Assembly (NCBI GenBank): GCA_910578385.1
Contig: CAJTQV010000004.1
Span: 132,083-196,082 of the forward strand
From: an uncultured Muribaculaceae bacterium
GTDB lineage: Bacteria > Bacteroidota > Bacteroidia > Bacteroidales > Muribaculaceae
DNA: 64,000 nt
Reading direction: 5' to 3'
Part shown: positions 31,707 to 40,570 of the stretch, one piece after another
Numbering within the stretch: position 1 is the stretch's first letter
How the letters are laid out: each line of letters starts with the position of its first letter
The notes under the pieces: generated by a model
What the model was told of the DNA's origin: nothing
Database searches by the model: none
The model's input: the letters and a program-made list of their open reading frames with translations, nothing else
Translations under genes and position numbers: made by a program

Positions 31707-33812
31707 TTACTCGAAACCGCGCAGGCGGAGAAGTGCCTTGGCGTCGGGGTTGTGTCCACGGAAACGCTTGAAGAGTACCATGGCGTCTTCAGTGTCGCCC
31801 GATTCGAGGATGTTCTTCTTGAAGCTGGCGGCTGTCTTCTTGTCAAAGATGCCTTTCTGCTTGAAGAGCTCCCATGCGTCGGCTTCAAGTACCTGTGCCC
31901 AAAGATAGGTGTAGTAGCCCGAAGCGTAGCCGTCGTCACCGAAGATGTGCTTGAAGTAGGGTGAACGGTAACGGAAAGTAATCTCTGCGGGCATACCGAT
32001 CTTCTTGGCAACCTCCTCCTCAAATGCTTTCACATCGTTGACCTCGGCCTGTGCGCCATACATCATGTCGAGAAGTGCCGAACCGGCAAGCTCGGTGGTG
32101 GTGAAGCCCTGGTTGAATTTGCCGGAAGCTGAAATCTTCTCGATGAGCGCGTCGGGAATAATCTCACCTGTCTTGTAATGGCGTGCGTAAGTCTTCAGTA
32201 CCTCAGGCTCGAATGCCCAGTGCTCGTTGATTTGAGAACACATCTCCACATAGTCGCGGTCAACATTGGTACCGGCGAGTGACTTGTAGGGTGCGGTGGT
32301 AAGCATGCCCTGGAGCGCGTGGCCGAACTCATGGAACATGGTCTCAACCTCGTCGATAGTCAGCAGGGCCGGAGTGCCGGGAGTGGGGCGCGAGAAGTTG
32401 CCCACGTTGTACACGATGGGACGCTTGTAAGAGCCGTCGCCATAAAGACCTGCGCTCTGCATCTGCTCCATCCATGCGCCCTGGCGCTTGGTGTCGCGGG
32501 GGAAGTAGTCGCACATCCAGACTGCGATATGCTCACCGGTCTTGGCATCAACCACGTCAAACACCTGAAGGTCGTCGATATATTTAGGCGCGTCGGGCAT
32601 CGGAACCATCTTCACTCCATAGAGTTTCTCTGTGGCGTCAAACATTCCCTTGAGCACATTGTCGAGTGCGAAGTAGGGACGCAGCTCAGCCTCATCGAGG
32701 TCGAACTTCTGTTTCTTCACCTTGTCGGCATAATAATAGTAGTCGTAAGGTGCAATCTTGAAGCCGCCGCCGTTTGCGTCAACATAAGCCTGCATGTCGG
32801 CTACTTCCTCGTGGCTGCGCTTCACTGCCGGCTCAAACACCTGCATGAGCAGTTCGGTGGCTGCCTCTGGAGTCTTGGCCATCACGCGCGAAGTCATCAT
32901 CTGCGCGAATGTGTCGAAGCCCATCAGTTTGGCTTTCTCGTTACGGAGCTTTACAATCTGGCTGATGACAGGAAGGTTGGAGTTCTCGCCATATGAAGCG
33001 AGGTTTGTGTAACCTTCATAGATGGCCTTGCGGAGACCGCGTGAATCGGCATACTGGAGAACCGGCAGACGGCTCGGAGCATGGAGGGTGAATACCCACA
33101 TGTCTTTGAGACCGCGTGACTTTGCCTCCTCGGCTGCCTGTGCCACCGATGACTCGGGAAGTCCGGCGAGTTCCTTCTCGTCGTAGACCACAACGGCAAA
33201 CTGGTTGGTCGCGTTGAGAAGATTGCGGTTGAACTGAATGAAGAGTCTTGAGATTTCATCATTGATTTTCACCAGCTCAGCCTTCTTGTCGGCAGAAAGT
33301 GCGGCACCTTGCTCGGCAAACTGACGGTAATACTTCTCGACCAGACGTTTCTGAACGGCATTGAGTCCCATCTTGTCGCGCATGTCATATACGCTCTTGA
33401 TGCGCTGGAACAACAGGTCATTGAGCATCAGTTTGTTGTTGGCGTCATTGAGAAGAGGAATGGCTTCTTCCGACATGGCTGCGAACTCCGGAGTAGACAT
33501 TGCCTCCATATAGTGATAGAACACTCCCGAAACGCGCTCCAGAATCGGCGACAGGTTCTCCAGCGGGAGAATGGTGTTGTCGAAGTCGGGTGTAGCTCTG
33601 TTGCGGACGATGTTCATGATAGCCTCATCCTGCTCGGCGATACCGGCCTTGATTGCAGGGATGAAGTCTGAGGTCTGGATCTTTTCAAAAGGAGCGATCT
33701 CATACTTCGTGTCATAGGGCTGGAGGAACGGATTCTGACGTTCTGCCAAGCCTTGGGCTGACGGTGCGGCAAGCAGTATTGCACCTGCTGCCAGTGCGGT
33801 TAGTTTTCTCAT
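31707..33812 (-). CDS. dcp: M3-family peptidyl-dipeptidase (Dcp-like)
   Basis: The protein has 701 residues, typical for Dcp. A signal peptide (about 1-22) suggests a periplasmic enzyme. The zinc motif is H494-E495-F-G-H498 (TMFHEFGHAL), with the downstream Glu helix FVEMCSQINEHW-like (DYVEMCSQINEHW). M3 dipeptidyl carboxypeptidases cut two residues from peptide C-termini. A TATATTTG -7 element lies upstream on the minus strand (33839-33846). It is single-gene, with a terminator on each side. Confidence 0.94.
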   Translation of the reverse strand: MRKLTALAAGAILLAAPSAQGLAERQNPFLQPYDTKYEIAPFEKIQTSDFIPAIKAGIAEQDEAIMNIVRNRATPDFDNTILPLENLSPILERVSGVFYHYMEAMSTPEFAAMSEEAIPLLNDANNKLMLNDLLFQRIKSVYDMRDKMGLNAVQKRLVEKYYRQFAEQGAALSADKKAELVKINDEISRLFIQFNRNLLNATNQFAVVVYDEKELAGLPESSVAQAAEEAKSRGLKDMWVFTLHAPSRLPVLQYADSRGLRKAIYEGYTNLASYGENSNLPVISQIVKLRNEKAKLMGFDTFAQMMTSRVMAKTPEAATELLMQVFEPAVKRSHEEVADMQAYVDANGGGFKIAPYDYYYYADKVKKQKFDLDEAELRPYFALDNVLKGMFDATEKLYGVKMVPMPDAPKYIDDLQVFDVVDAKTGEHIAVWMCDYFPRDTKRQGAWMEQMQSAGLYGDGSYKRPIVYNVGNFSRPTPGTPALLTIDEVETMFHEFGHALQGMLTTAPYKSLAGTNVDRDYVEMCSQINEHWAFEPEVLKTYARHYKTGEIIPDALIEKISASGKFNQGFTTTELAGSALLDMMYGAQAEVNDVKAFEEEVAKKIGMPAEITFRYRSPYFKHIFGDDGYASGYYTYLWAQVLEADAWELFKQKGIFDKKTAASFKKNILESGDTEDAMVLFKRFRGHNPDAKALLRLRGFE

Positions 33813-33902
33813 ATGGAATTTTTAAAAGGTTTTGCCTACAAATATAGTCCTTTTTATCCAAATATCATGCGCTGCGGCTGAAAATATCCTGTTTCAGGGC
33901 TG

Positions 33903-33936
33903 AAAAAACAAGAGCACGTCTGAAAAGCAGACGTGC
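33903..33936 (-). terminator. Terminator of the rhomboid/endonuclease operon
   Basis: GCACGTCTG-AAAAG-CAGACGTGC (33914-33936) is a perfect 9-bp hairpin. On the minus strand it is followed by TCTTGTTTTTTC. Confidence 0.85.
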
Positions 33937-33964
33937 CCGTGATGTCTAAGGTATGGCTGTGGCC

Positions 33965-35074
33965 TTATTCTTCGGTAAACTCGAACTCGGCTATAAGTGG
34001 ATAATGGTCGCTCGATTTGAGGTTTCCTTTCTTTACGCTCAGTGCCTTCAGATCACCCCTGTACAGTATCTGGTCAAGATGGAACCAGAAGGCATGTTTG
34101 TTGTAGGTCACGAGCGGGCCGAAGCCTGTCTCGACATACGCATCCTTGAGGTCATCTCCTTTCAGCAGACGGTAGGCATATGATTCCGGAACGTCATTGA
34201 AGTCACCGCAGATAATCATGGGGCCTTTCATGCGGTCTATCGTCTCGCGTAGAATCCGGGCATCGTTCTTGCGCTTCTTGAATCCACGTTTAAGCTTGTC
34301 ATGAACCTCGCCACGCAGCACATTGATGCTTTTCTTGACACCTCTTACCGAGCCTATATCGGTCACAGCTTCACAATCGGCCGCCGAGAGCATGAACGAC
34401 ATCAGATGCACATCAATCAGCGTCAGCTTGTGTCCGTTGATATTCACCTTGTAGAATGTGTAGCGTTTAGGGTCGAATGAGCCGTCAATATAATTGTAGC
34501 CCTTCTCGAATACCACCGGATATTTCGAGAATACCTTCATATCGAGCGACGGGTCGCCGACAATGAATGGATATGCCTTGCGCAAACGGGCCTCAAGTTC
34601 GGGGGTGAAGTTGGGTACCTCGATCGAGTCGAGCTTGCGCAGTTCCTGTATGCACACTATGTCTACACCCGAGTTGATGATATATTCCATGGTGCGGTTG
34701 CCCGTAGGACTCTTGTTCTCAAGATCCCAGCCATGGATTATGTTGTAAGTCATCAATGTAAAAGTCTGTGCGCCCGGTGTCGGTTTCTTTGAGCCGCTCA
34801 GCGGGCATGCGGTCGATACAGGTCCCCAGGATGCGATGATGGCGAGCACGCCGAGTGCTCCGGCGAAAATGCGCCCGCATGCGAACCATGCTATCGTGAT
34901 CAGCAGCGAAGCGATAGCGAAATAGGGGAGTGCCAGTGTAAGCACCGATGGCAGCGTGAGCCAGTCGGGGTCAATACGTCCTCCGTAAGCCGCCAGTATT
35001 GTCACGGCATATACTATGATTGATGCGACGAGCGCCGCGAGGCGCAGGATGGGTTTTACGAGTGGAAGAAACAT
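33965..35074 (-). CDS. Endonuclease/exonuclease/phosphatase-family membrane protein
   Basis: The ATG at 35072-35074 (MFLPLVKPIL) gives 369 residues; the longer frame from 35212 would lie inside the rhomboid gene. Three N-terminal transmembrane helices (about 5-100) precede an EEP domain with TYNI (about 130), CIQEL, GDFNDVPESYAY near 300 and the closing SSDHYPLIAEF. The catalytic Asn, Glu and His residues are present. Bacteroidetes carry many such membrane-tethered EEP proteins. Substrate (nucleic acid, phospholipid or other phosphoester) unknown. It follows two rhomboid genes. Confidence 0.9.
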   Translation of the reverse strand: MFLPLVKPILRLAALVASIIVYAVTILAAYGGRIDPDWLTLPSVLTLALPYFAIASLLITIAWFACGRIFAGALGVLAIIASWGPVSTACPLSGSKKPTPGAQTFTLMTYNIIHGWDLENKSPTGNRTMEYIINSGVDIVCIQELRKLDSIEVPNFTPELEARLRKAYPFIVGDPSLDMKVFSKYPVVFEKGYNYIDGSFDPKRYTFYKVNINGHKLTLIDVHLMSFMLSAADCEAVTDIGSVRGVKKSINVLRGEVHDKLKRGFKKRKNDARILRETIDRMKGPMIICGDFNDVPESYAYRLLKGDDLKDAYVETGFGPLVTYNKHAFWFHLDQILYRGDLKALSVKKGNLKSSDHYPLIAEFEFTEE

Positions 35075-35111
35075 TGGTGTGTCGTTTGTGTGCCGGGAAC
35101 GGTGGCGACTG

Positions 35112-35954
35112 TCAGGGTTCCAGCCTTGATGATATATAGTTGAGTTCTGTCTTTTCTTTAGATGAGAGAGAATCGTAGCCCGATATACGGATTTTGTCAA
35201 GGAGTTCGTCAAGACGTTCCGTGTCGGACATGCGGTTGTTCATTGCCTTGATTGTGGCGCGTGCGTTTACACGTCGGGACGGCCCGCAGCCAGTGTTGCC
35301 GGTTGCGGCAGCGGGGCGTGCAGCGGGCTTTCTGCGGGCGAGAAACCAGCAGACTCCGGCCGCTATGCCGCCAAAATGTGCCGCCTGTGCCGGAACTCCC
35401 GTACCGGCCGACCCTAACAGTGTGAGCAGTATGCACCCCAAGGCAACCCATTTGAGTTTGACCTCCCCGAACAGGAAGAGCATGACGCCACGTGAGGGCA
35501 TTTTCAGTGCCGTGGCGGTCATTATTCCAAGAACTGCGGCCGAAGCCCCCGTGAGATATGCGCCGGGCGCGTATCTTGACAGAGCCGACGCAACGACATA
35601 AAGAGCGCCTCCCGCCATTCCGCTGGCTATGTATAGCTTGAGCAGTGTGCTTTCAGAGGAAACGTCGCTGAACATACGCCCGAACCAATAGAGCCACAGC
35701 ATGTTGAAGAGCATGTGCAGCGGTGAGAAATGCGCCGCCATGTACGTCAGCATGGTCCATGGCCGGACGGCGAACGTAAGCGGGTCTGACGACAAGGCGA
35801 AAAGCCTGAACATTACCCGGCTGTCACCGCCGCAAAGCGATATTATGCCTGATGCAGTCCAAAGTGCTGCAGCCATAGCGATGTTGACAGCCAACAGCCA
35901 TGCCAACACCCGGCTGCCGCCGCAGTATCTTGCGAATTTATTAATAAAAGCCAT
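35112..35954 (-). CDS. Rhomboid-family intramembrane serine protease (second)
   Basis: The ATG at 35952-35954 (MAFINKFARY) gives 280 residues. Six membrane helices are visible. The catalytic serine motif is GASA (LTGASAAVLG, near 155), the helix-2 HxxxN is HMLFNMLW, and the catalytic His is in AAHFGGIAAG. The GxSG motif here reads GASA. A basic cytoplasmic C-terminus (about 220-280) may be regulatory. Its start overlaps the end of the upstream rhomboid gene by 14 bases. Confidence 0.88.
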   Translation of the reverse strand: MAFINKFARYCGGSRVLAWLLAVNIAMAAALWTASGIISLCGGDSRVMFRLFALSSDPLTFAVRPWTMLTYMAAHFSPLHMLFNMLWLYWFGRMFSDVSSESTLLKLYIASGMAGGALYVVASALSRYAPGAYLTGASAAVLGIMTATALKMPSRGVMLFLFGEVKLKWVALGCILLTLLGSAGTGVPAQAAHFGGIAAGVCWFLARRKPAARPAAATGNTGCGPSRRVNARATIKAMNNRMSDTERLDELLDKIRISGYDSLSSKEKTELNYISSRLEP

Positions 35955-36702
35955 TTCCGCGCAGAGTACCTTTCTTTTTCCAATATAGAAGAATAGCGAG
36001 ACCGAACAGCATTCCGCCAAGGTGGGCGAAGTGTGCGATTGTGCCCCCGCCGTTTACCCCTAAGAAGAACTCGATGACAGCGTAACCGATAACCATATAC
36101 TTGGCCTTGATCGGAACGGGTATGAAGAAGAGGTAGAGCGGCATGTTCGGGAATGTCATCGCAAAACCGAGCAACAAGCCGAATATCGCGCCCGACGCTC
36201 CGATTGTCACCATGCTCGACTTCATCTCAGCCACAGCCGACAGGAAACGGGTATCGCCGTCGGCGAGAGCCTGGGTTACCACCTCCGACATATGCTGGTA
36301 AGTCAGACCGTTGAGACGGGCTATCTCCGTTATATATTCATGTTTCCATGTCAGTGCCCATACGGCTTCCTGTACAAGGGCCGCTCCGATTCCGCACACC
36401 ATGTAGAACAAGAAGAACCGCTTTGATCCCCATACCTGTTCCAATATACGTCCGAACATCCACAATGTGAACATGTTGAAGAATATATGCAGGAATTTGT
36501 GCGAGTCGTGCAGGAACATGTATGTGATAATCTGTATCGGGTTGAACGCTCCGACAGCTCCCGCAAAATGCAGACCGAGTTTGTCAACGAGCGTCACGCC
36601 GAAGCGGGGGAAGACCATCTCCACCAGCCACAGCAGGATATTGATCAATATCAGATTCTTGGTGACGGGCGGAATGCCGCGCCATGTATTGCCTAAATTC
36701 AT
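35941..36702 (-). CDS. Rhomboid-family intramembrane serine protease (first)
   Basis: The protein has 253 residues and six or seven membrane helices. The catalytic Ser lies in GASGAIFG (about 172-179) and the His in AHFAHLGGML (about 228). The helix-2 motif is HKFLHIFFNMF. A loop of about 60 residues between helices 3 and 4 (QEAVWALTWKHEYIT and onward) is typical of Bacteroidetes rhomboids. Adjacent paralogs in one operon are common in this phylum. Substrates unknown. Confidence 0.92.
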   Translation of the reverse strand: MNLGNTWRGIPPVTKNLILINILLWLVEMVFPRFGVTLVDKLGLHFAGAVGAFNPIQIITYMFLHDSHKFLHIFFNMFTLWMFGRILEQVWGSKRFFLFYMVCGIGAALVQEAVWALTWKHEYITEIARLNGLTYQHMSEVVTQALADGDTRFLSAVAEMKSSMVTIGASGAIFGLLLGFAMTFPNMPLYLFFIPVPIKAKYMVIGYAVIEFFLGVNGGGTIAHFAHLGGMLFGLAILLYWKKKGTLRGNGFY

Positions 36703-36727
36703 TTCACTTGAAAGTTGTTTATACCCA

Positions 36728-36761
36728 TTTATGGAACAGTCGAATTTATGGAACAGTCGAA
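36728..36761. repeat. Perfect 17-bp tandem repeat
   Basis: TTTATGGAACAGTCGAA occurs twice back to back (36728-36744 and 36745-36761), 25 bases upstream of the first rhomboid start. Confidence 0.85.
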
Positions 36762-36961
36762 GCCTTACGGAACAAGCTCATATGAAGCACAGACGAAGCA
36801 CGTGGCGAATGTGCGTTTCCGGCCATGAAAGTTCCACGACATCTTGATAACGTAAAAAAGCCCCGAAATGCTATAAATAGGCTGAAAAGCCCCCGAAATC
36901 ACGTGCGGGCATGGCAAAAACGCTAAATATTTAACTTTTTTTATAAAAAGAGCCGATTTTA
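36762..36961. other. Intergenic between divergent rhomboid and HU genes
   Basis: Apart from the tandem repeat before it and the HU promoter after it, I see no gene or structured element here. Confidence 0.5.
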
Positions 36962-36992
36962 TTTGTTGTTAAAGGAGAAAGTGCTATATTTG
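36962..36992 (+). promoter_or_regulatory. HU gene promoter, TTTG-N19-TATATTTG
   Basis: TTTG (36962-36965) and TATATTTG (36985-36992) are exact, with a 19-base spacer, about 68 bases before the HU ATG. Confidence 0.8.
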
Positions 36993-37060
36993 TGCGGTAT
37001 TTGGATTCTTCCGACCGGTACACAACTATAAAGATAATAAAAACACATAAATTCTAAGTT

Positions 37061-37324
37061 ATGAACAAGACAGATTTAGTAAATGAAATCGCCGAAAAGG
37101 CGCAGCTCAACAAGGTAGACGCCAAGAAAGCTCTTGACGCAGTTCTCGAATCAATCGCACAGGCTCTTGCCAACGACGACAAGGTTCAGCTCATCGGCTT
37201 CGGAACATTCGCGGTTGTGGAGAAACCCGAACGTACCGGCATCAATCCTCAGACAAAGGAGAAAATCACTATCGCAGCACGCAAGGTGGTTAAGTTCAAA
37301 CCCGCTGACGGCCTTGGCAAGTAA
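37061..37324 (+). CDS. hup: HU-family DNA-binding protein
   Basis: The protein has 87 residues, slightly shorter than the standard 90. It has MNKTDLVNEIAEKAQLNK, the GFGTF turn near residue 47, and the DNA-binding arm RTGINPQTKEKI (about 55-66) with the conserved Pro. HU bends and compacts DNA in the nucleoid. It is monocistronic, with its own promoter and terminator, fitting strong expression. Confidence 0.96.
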   Translation: MNKTDLVNEIAEKAQLNKVDAKKALDAVLESIAQALANDDKVQLIGFGTFAVVEKPERTGINPQTKEKITIAARKVVKFKPADGLGK

Positions 37325-37348
37325 GCGACTTCCAGTTGAAACCCACAG

Positions 37349-37387
37349 GGCATCCGCCGCAATCCGCGACGGATGCCTCTTTTTTAT
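37349..37387 (+). terminator. Terminator of HU gene
   Basis: GGCATCCG (37349-37356) pairs with CGGATGCC (37370-37377), followed by TCTTTTTT. Confidence 0.85.
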
Positions 37388-37428
37388 TGGCTCATTTGAA
37401 ATAATTGGTACGTTTGAAGAAATTTCGT

Positions 37429-37436
37429 TAAATTTG
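37429..37436 (+). promoter_or_regulatory. -7 element (TAAATTTG) of argS
   Basis: Exact TAnnTTTG, 26 bases before the ATG at 37462. The -33 candidate is ATTG at 37404-37407, 21 bases upstream. Confidence 0.6.
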
Positions 37437-37461
37437 CAGTTTAAAGATAATTCATAGATAA

Positions 37462-39240
37462 ATGGCAATAGAAAATATCATAGCTCAGGGCGCTGCCGAT
37501 GCCGTCAAGGCTCTCTATGGCGCCGATGTCGATCCGAAGTCGCTCAACCCTTCGGCGACCAAGAAGGAATTCGAAGGTGACATGACAGTGGTGGTCTTCC
37601 CGGTGCTCAAGATGTCGCGCAAGAATCCGGAGGCTACAGCCAACGAGATAGGGGAGTGGATGGTTGCCAATGTCCCCGCTGTCGAGAAGTACAATGCAGT
37701 AAAGGGCTTCCTTAATCTCTCTATCAGTAAGAATTACTGGCTCGACCTGCTCCACAGCATAGCCGCCGATGCAGACTTCGGCCTGCGCAAGGCTACCGAT
37801 GACTCCGAACTCTATATGGTGGAGTATTCGTCGCCCAATACCAACAAACCCCTTCACCTCGGCCACGTGCGCAATAACCTGCTTGGTTATTCGCTCGCCT
37901 GTATTCTTGAGGCCAACGGCTATAAGGTTGTGAAGACAAACATTGTCAACGACCGTGGTATCCATATCTGCAAGTCTATGCTCGCATGGCAGAAATGGGG
38001 CGAAGGCGCCACTCCCGAATCGGCCGGCAAGAAGGGCGACCACCTTATCGGTGACTTCTACGTGGCTTTCGACAAGCACTTCAAGGATGAGGTCAAGCAG
38101 ATTATGGCCGCTGAGAATATCTCCGAAGATGAAGCCAAGGAGAAATCTCCACTCATGGCCGAAGCCCGCGAGATGCTCCGCAAGTGGGAGCAGGGCGACC
38201 CCGAGGTACGTGCCCTCTGGAAGAAGATGAACTCCTGGGTCTACGCCGGATTCGACGAGACCTACCGCCGTCTCGGCGTATCGTTCGACAAGATCTATTA
38301 CGAATCAGACACATATCTCGAAGGCAAGGATCTCGTGCTCAAAGGTCTTGAGGAGGGTATGATGTACCGCAAGGAGGATGGCTCCGTGTGGGCTGACCTC
38401 ACAGCCGATGGTCTCGACCACAAGCTCCTTCTCCGTGCCGACGGAACATCGGTCTACATGACCCAGGACATCGGTACCGCCAAGCTCCGTTATCAGGACT
38501 ATCCCATCGACCATATGGTCTACGTGGTGGGTAACGAGCAGAACTACCACTTCCAGGTGCTTTCGCTGCTTCTTGACCGTCTCGGCTTCAAGTGGGGTAA
38601 GGACCTGACACACTTTTCCTACGGTATGGTCGAGCTCCCCGAGGGCAAGATGAAATCGCGCGAGGGAACGGTGGTCGATGCCGATGACCTTATCGACACC
38701 ATGGTCGGTTCAGCCGCCGAGATGAGTGCCGAGCGTTTCTCTGACATGACTCCCGAAGAGGCTGCCGAAGTGTCGCGTATGGTCGGACTCGGTGCGCTCA
38801 AATATTTCCTCCTCAAGGTTGACCCGCGCAAGAACATGCTCTTCAACCCCAAGGAGTCGATTGACTTCAACGGCAACACCGGACCCTTCATACAGTACAC
38901 CTACGCCCGCATACGCTCAGTGCTCCGCAAGGCCGAGGGCTTCGACCCGATGGCTACCCCGGCAGGAGTGCCCAACGAGAAAGAGGCTGTGCTCATCCGC
39001 AAGATTGATGACTTCCGCAACGTCGTTGCCGATGCCGGACGTAATTTCTCGCCCGCAATCGTGGCCAACTACGCCTATGACCTCGCCAAGGAGTACAACC
39101 AGTTCTACCACGACTACTCGATACTGCGCGAGGAGAACGTGGAGATCCGCAACCAGCGTCTGCTGATTTCGTGGGTGGTGGCACGCACGCTCCGCGCCGC
39201 CATGTCTCTCCTCGGCATAGAGATGCCCGAGCGCATGTGA
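37462..39240 (+). CDS. argS: Arginyl-tRNA synthetase
   Basis: The protein has 592 residues, a class I enzyme charging tRNA-Arg. The N-terminal Add-1 domain (about 1-110) is followed by the HIGH-like motif HLGHVRNN (about 133-140; preceded by SPNTNKPL) and a GMVELPEGKMKSREG segment near 391-405, the KMSKS equivalent. The C-terminal DALR anticodon-binding domain covers about 470-592. The antisense strand has long open frames, which are shadows. Confidence 0.97.
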   Translation: MAIENIIAQGAADAVKALYGADVDPKSLNPSATKKEFEGDMTVVVFPVLKMSRKNPEATANEIGEWMVANVPAVEKYNAVKGFLNLSISKNYWLDLLHSIAADADFGLRKATDDSELYMVEYSSPNTNKPLHLGHVRNNLLGYSLACILEANGYKVVKTNIVNDRGIHICKSMLAWQKWGEGATPESAGKKGDHLIGDFYVAFDKHFKDEVKQIMAAENISEDEAKEKSPLMAEAREMLRKWEQGDPEVRALWKKMNSWVYAGFDETYRRLGVSFDKIYYESDTYLEGKDLVLKGLEEGMMYRKEDGSVWADLTADGLDHKLLLRADGTSVYMTQDIGTAKLRYQDYPIDHMVYVVGNEQNYHFQVLSLLLDRLGFKWGKDLTHFSYGMVELPEGKMKSREGTVVDADDLIDTMVGSAAEMSAERFSDMTPEEAAEVSRMVGLGALKYFLLKVDPRKNMLFNPKESIDFNGNTGPFIQYTYARIRSVLRKAEGFDPMATPAGVPNEKEAVLIRKIDDFRNVVADAGRNFSPAIVANYAYDLAKEYNQFYHDYSILREENVEIRNQRLLISWVVARTLRAAMSLLGIEMPERM

Positions 39241-39335
39241 TACACTCAGCCCGGCTAAACTAATTGGCACGCAAATTGTCATAACAATAGCACCCGGCAA
39301 GCTCCAATAGGCTTTACCGGTCTTCATTATGGTTA

Positions 39336-39363
39336 ATCAGGATTCATCATGATAAATCCTGAT
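39336..39363 (+). other. Small hairpin between argS and the BI-1 gene
   Basis: ATCAGGATT (39336-39344) pairs with AATCCTGAT (39355-39363). There is no T-run, so it may be a weak terminator or part of the next leader. Confidence 0.35.
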
Positions 39364-39417
39364 CAATCATGATAAAAACCGTCCAAACACAAACAAACCA
39401 CTTAAACCAAATAGGAT

Positions 39418-40152
39418 ATGGATTACAACAATCACAATGTGACCCCGCCCCCCTACTTCAACAACGGCGGCGGTTACGACTCGGGGGCAGTTGCCCGTCA
39501 GACCAACGCGGTCATGAAGCGCGTCTACGTGCGCATGTTCATCGGCCTGCTCGTCTCGGCATTCTGCGCGCTCGGAGTGGCTTCAAGTACTGCCCTCCTC
39601 CACTTCTTTATCATGAACCAACTCGTGTACTGGGGGATGTTCATCGTCATGATTGCGATGGCATGGATTCTTCCGGCACGTATGCAGAAGATGTCAACCG
39701 GCGCGGTGATCGGATGCTTCATCCTTTTCGCCGCCCTGATGGGTACATCGCTCGCACCGATATTCCTCATCTACCGTCTCGGTACGATTGTCTACACATT
39801 CTTCATCACGGCCGGTACATTCGGCGCGATGTCGGTGTTCGGATACTTCACCAAGACCGATCTGACCAAGATGGGCTCGTTCCTCTTCATGGCTCTTATC
39901 GGCCTGATTATCGCTTCGGTGGTTAATATCTTTGTTGCAAGCTCGACGTTCGATTGGATTATCTCTATAGCCGGAGTGCTCATCTTCGTGGGACTCACCG
40001 CATGGGATACGCAGCAGATCAAGCGTCTTGCCGCCGCCAACCTTGAGCCGTCGCTCGCCGACAAGCTCGCCACAATCGGTGCGCTCAACCTCTACCTCGA
40101 CTTCATCAACCTCTTCCTCTATCTACTCCGTATCTTCGGCAACCGCGACTGA
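39418..40152 (+). CDS. Bax inhibitor-1 / YccA-family membrane protein
   Basis: The protein has 244 residues. A soluble Asn/Pro-rich N-terminus (about 1-35) precedes seven transmembrane helices from about 42 to 240. The BI-1 signature near the end has GLTAWDTQQIKRLA (about 193-206) and the preceding di-aspartyl-type helix with D in AWDTQ. Bacterial homologs are pH-sensitive calcium leak channels or FtsH-associated proteins. The next small gene starts 3 bp after its stop. Confidence 0.9.
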   Translation: MDYNNHNVTPPPYFNNGGGYDSGAVARQTNAVMKRVYVRMFIGLLVSAFCALGVASSTALLHFFIMNQLVYWGMFIVMIAMAWILPARMQKMSTGAVIGCFILFAALMGTSLAPIFLIYRLGTIVYTFFITAGTFGAMSVFGYFTKTDLTKMGSFLFMALIGLIIASVVNIFVASSTFDWIISIAGVLIFVGLTAWDTQQIKRLAAANLEPSLADKLATIGALNLYLDFINLFLYLLRIFGNRD

Positions 40153-40154
40153 TC

Positions 40155-40406
40155 ATGGCACTCAAGGAAAAGATAACAGCCGCTGTCGAAGAATATGTGT
40201 CGACTCCCGAGGCCTGGGATGATGCCCAGCTGACCATCGACCCGGCTTCCGGTACCGTCGAGCTCGTTGAACAGGAAGAGGCCGAAAACCTGCCCGACAG
40301 TATTGATGTCTACGACATAATGGACCTTGTGGAGATGGATGCCGAGGGTGCATGGAAACCCGACGCGGAAAACATCGCCGAGGTAGCCGCCGAATACGAC
40401 GCATGA
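40155..40406 (+). CDS. Small acidic protein, 83 residues
   Basis: MALKEKITAAVEEYVSTPEA begins a protein with about 25 acidic and few basic residues, and no membrane segment or signal. It starts 3 bp after the BI-1 stop and precedes a terminator, so it is the last gene of that operon. I recognise no named family. The tight spacing and codon usage support a real gene. Confidence 0.7.
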   Translation: MALKEKITAAVEEYVSTPEAWDDAQLTIDPASGTVELVEQEEAENLPDSIDVYDIMDLVEMDAEGAWKPDAENIAEVAAEYDA

Positions 40407-40459
40407 CGTTTACCGTCGCAAGCCGTCGGTCGATGTAACTTTAACCCGATAGACTATCA

Positions 40460-40505
40460 CGTCGCCCCGATCCGCTGAACCTGCGGAGACGGGGCGACGT
40501 TTTTA
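40460..40505 (+). terminator. Terminator of the BI-1 operon
   Basis: CGTCGCCCCG (40460-40469) pairs with CGGGGCGACG (40490-40499), followed by TTTTTA. An inner CCGC/GCGG pair extends the stem. Confidence 0.88.
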
Positions 40506-40570
40506 GGTATATCCACACTTGTATATTACTCGTCTGAATAATGTGCATCTGCTACTAAATACAGTTAGTT

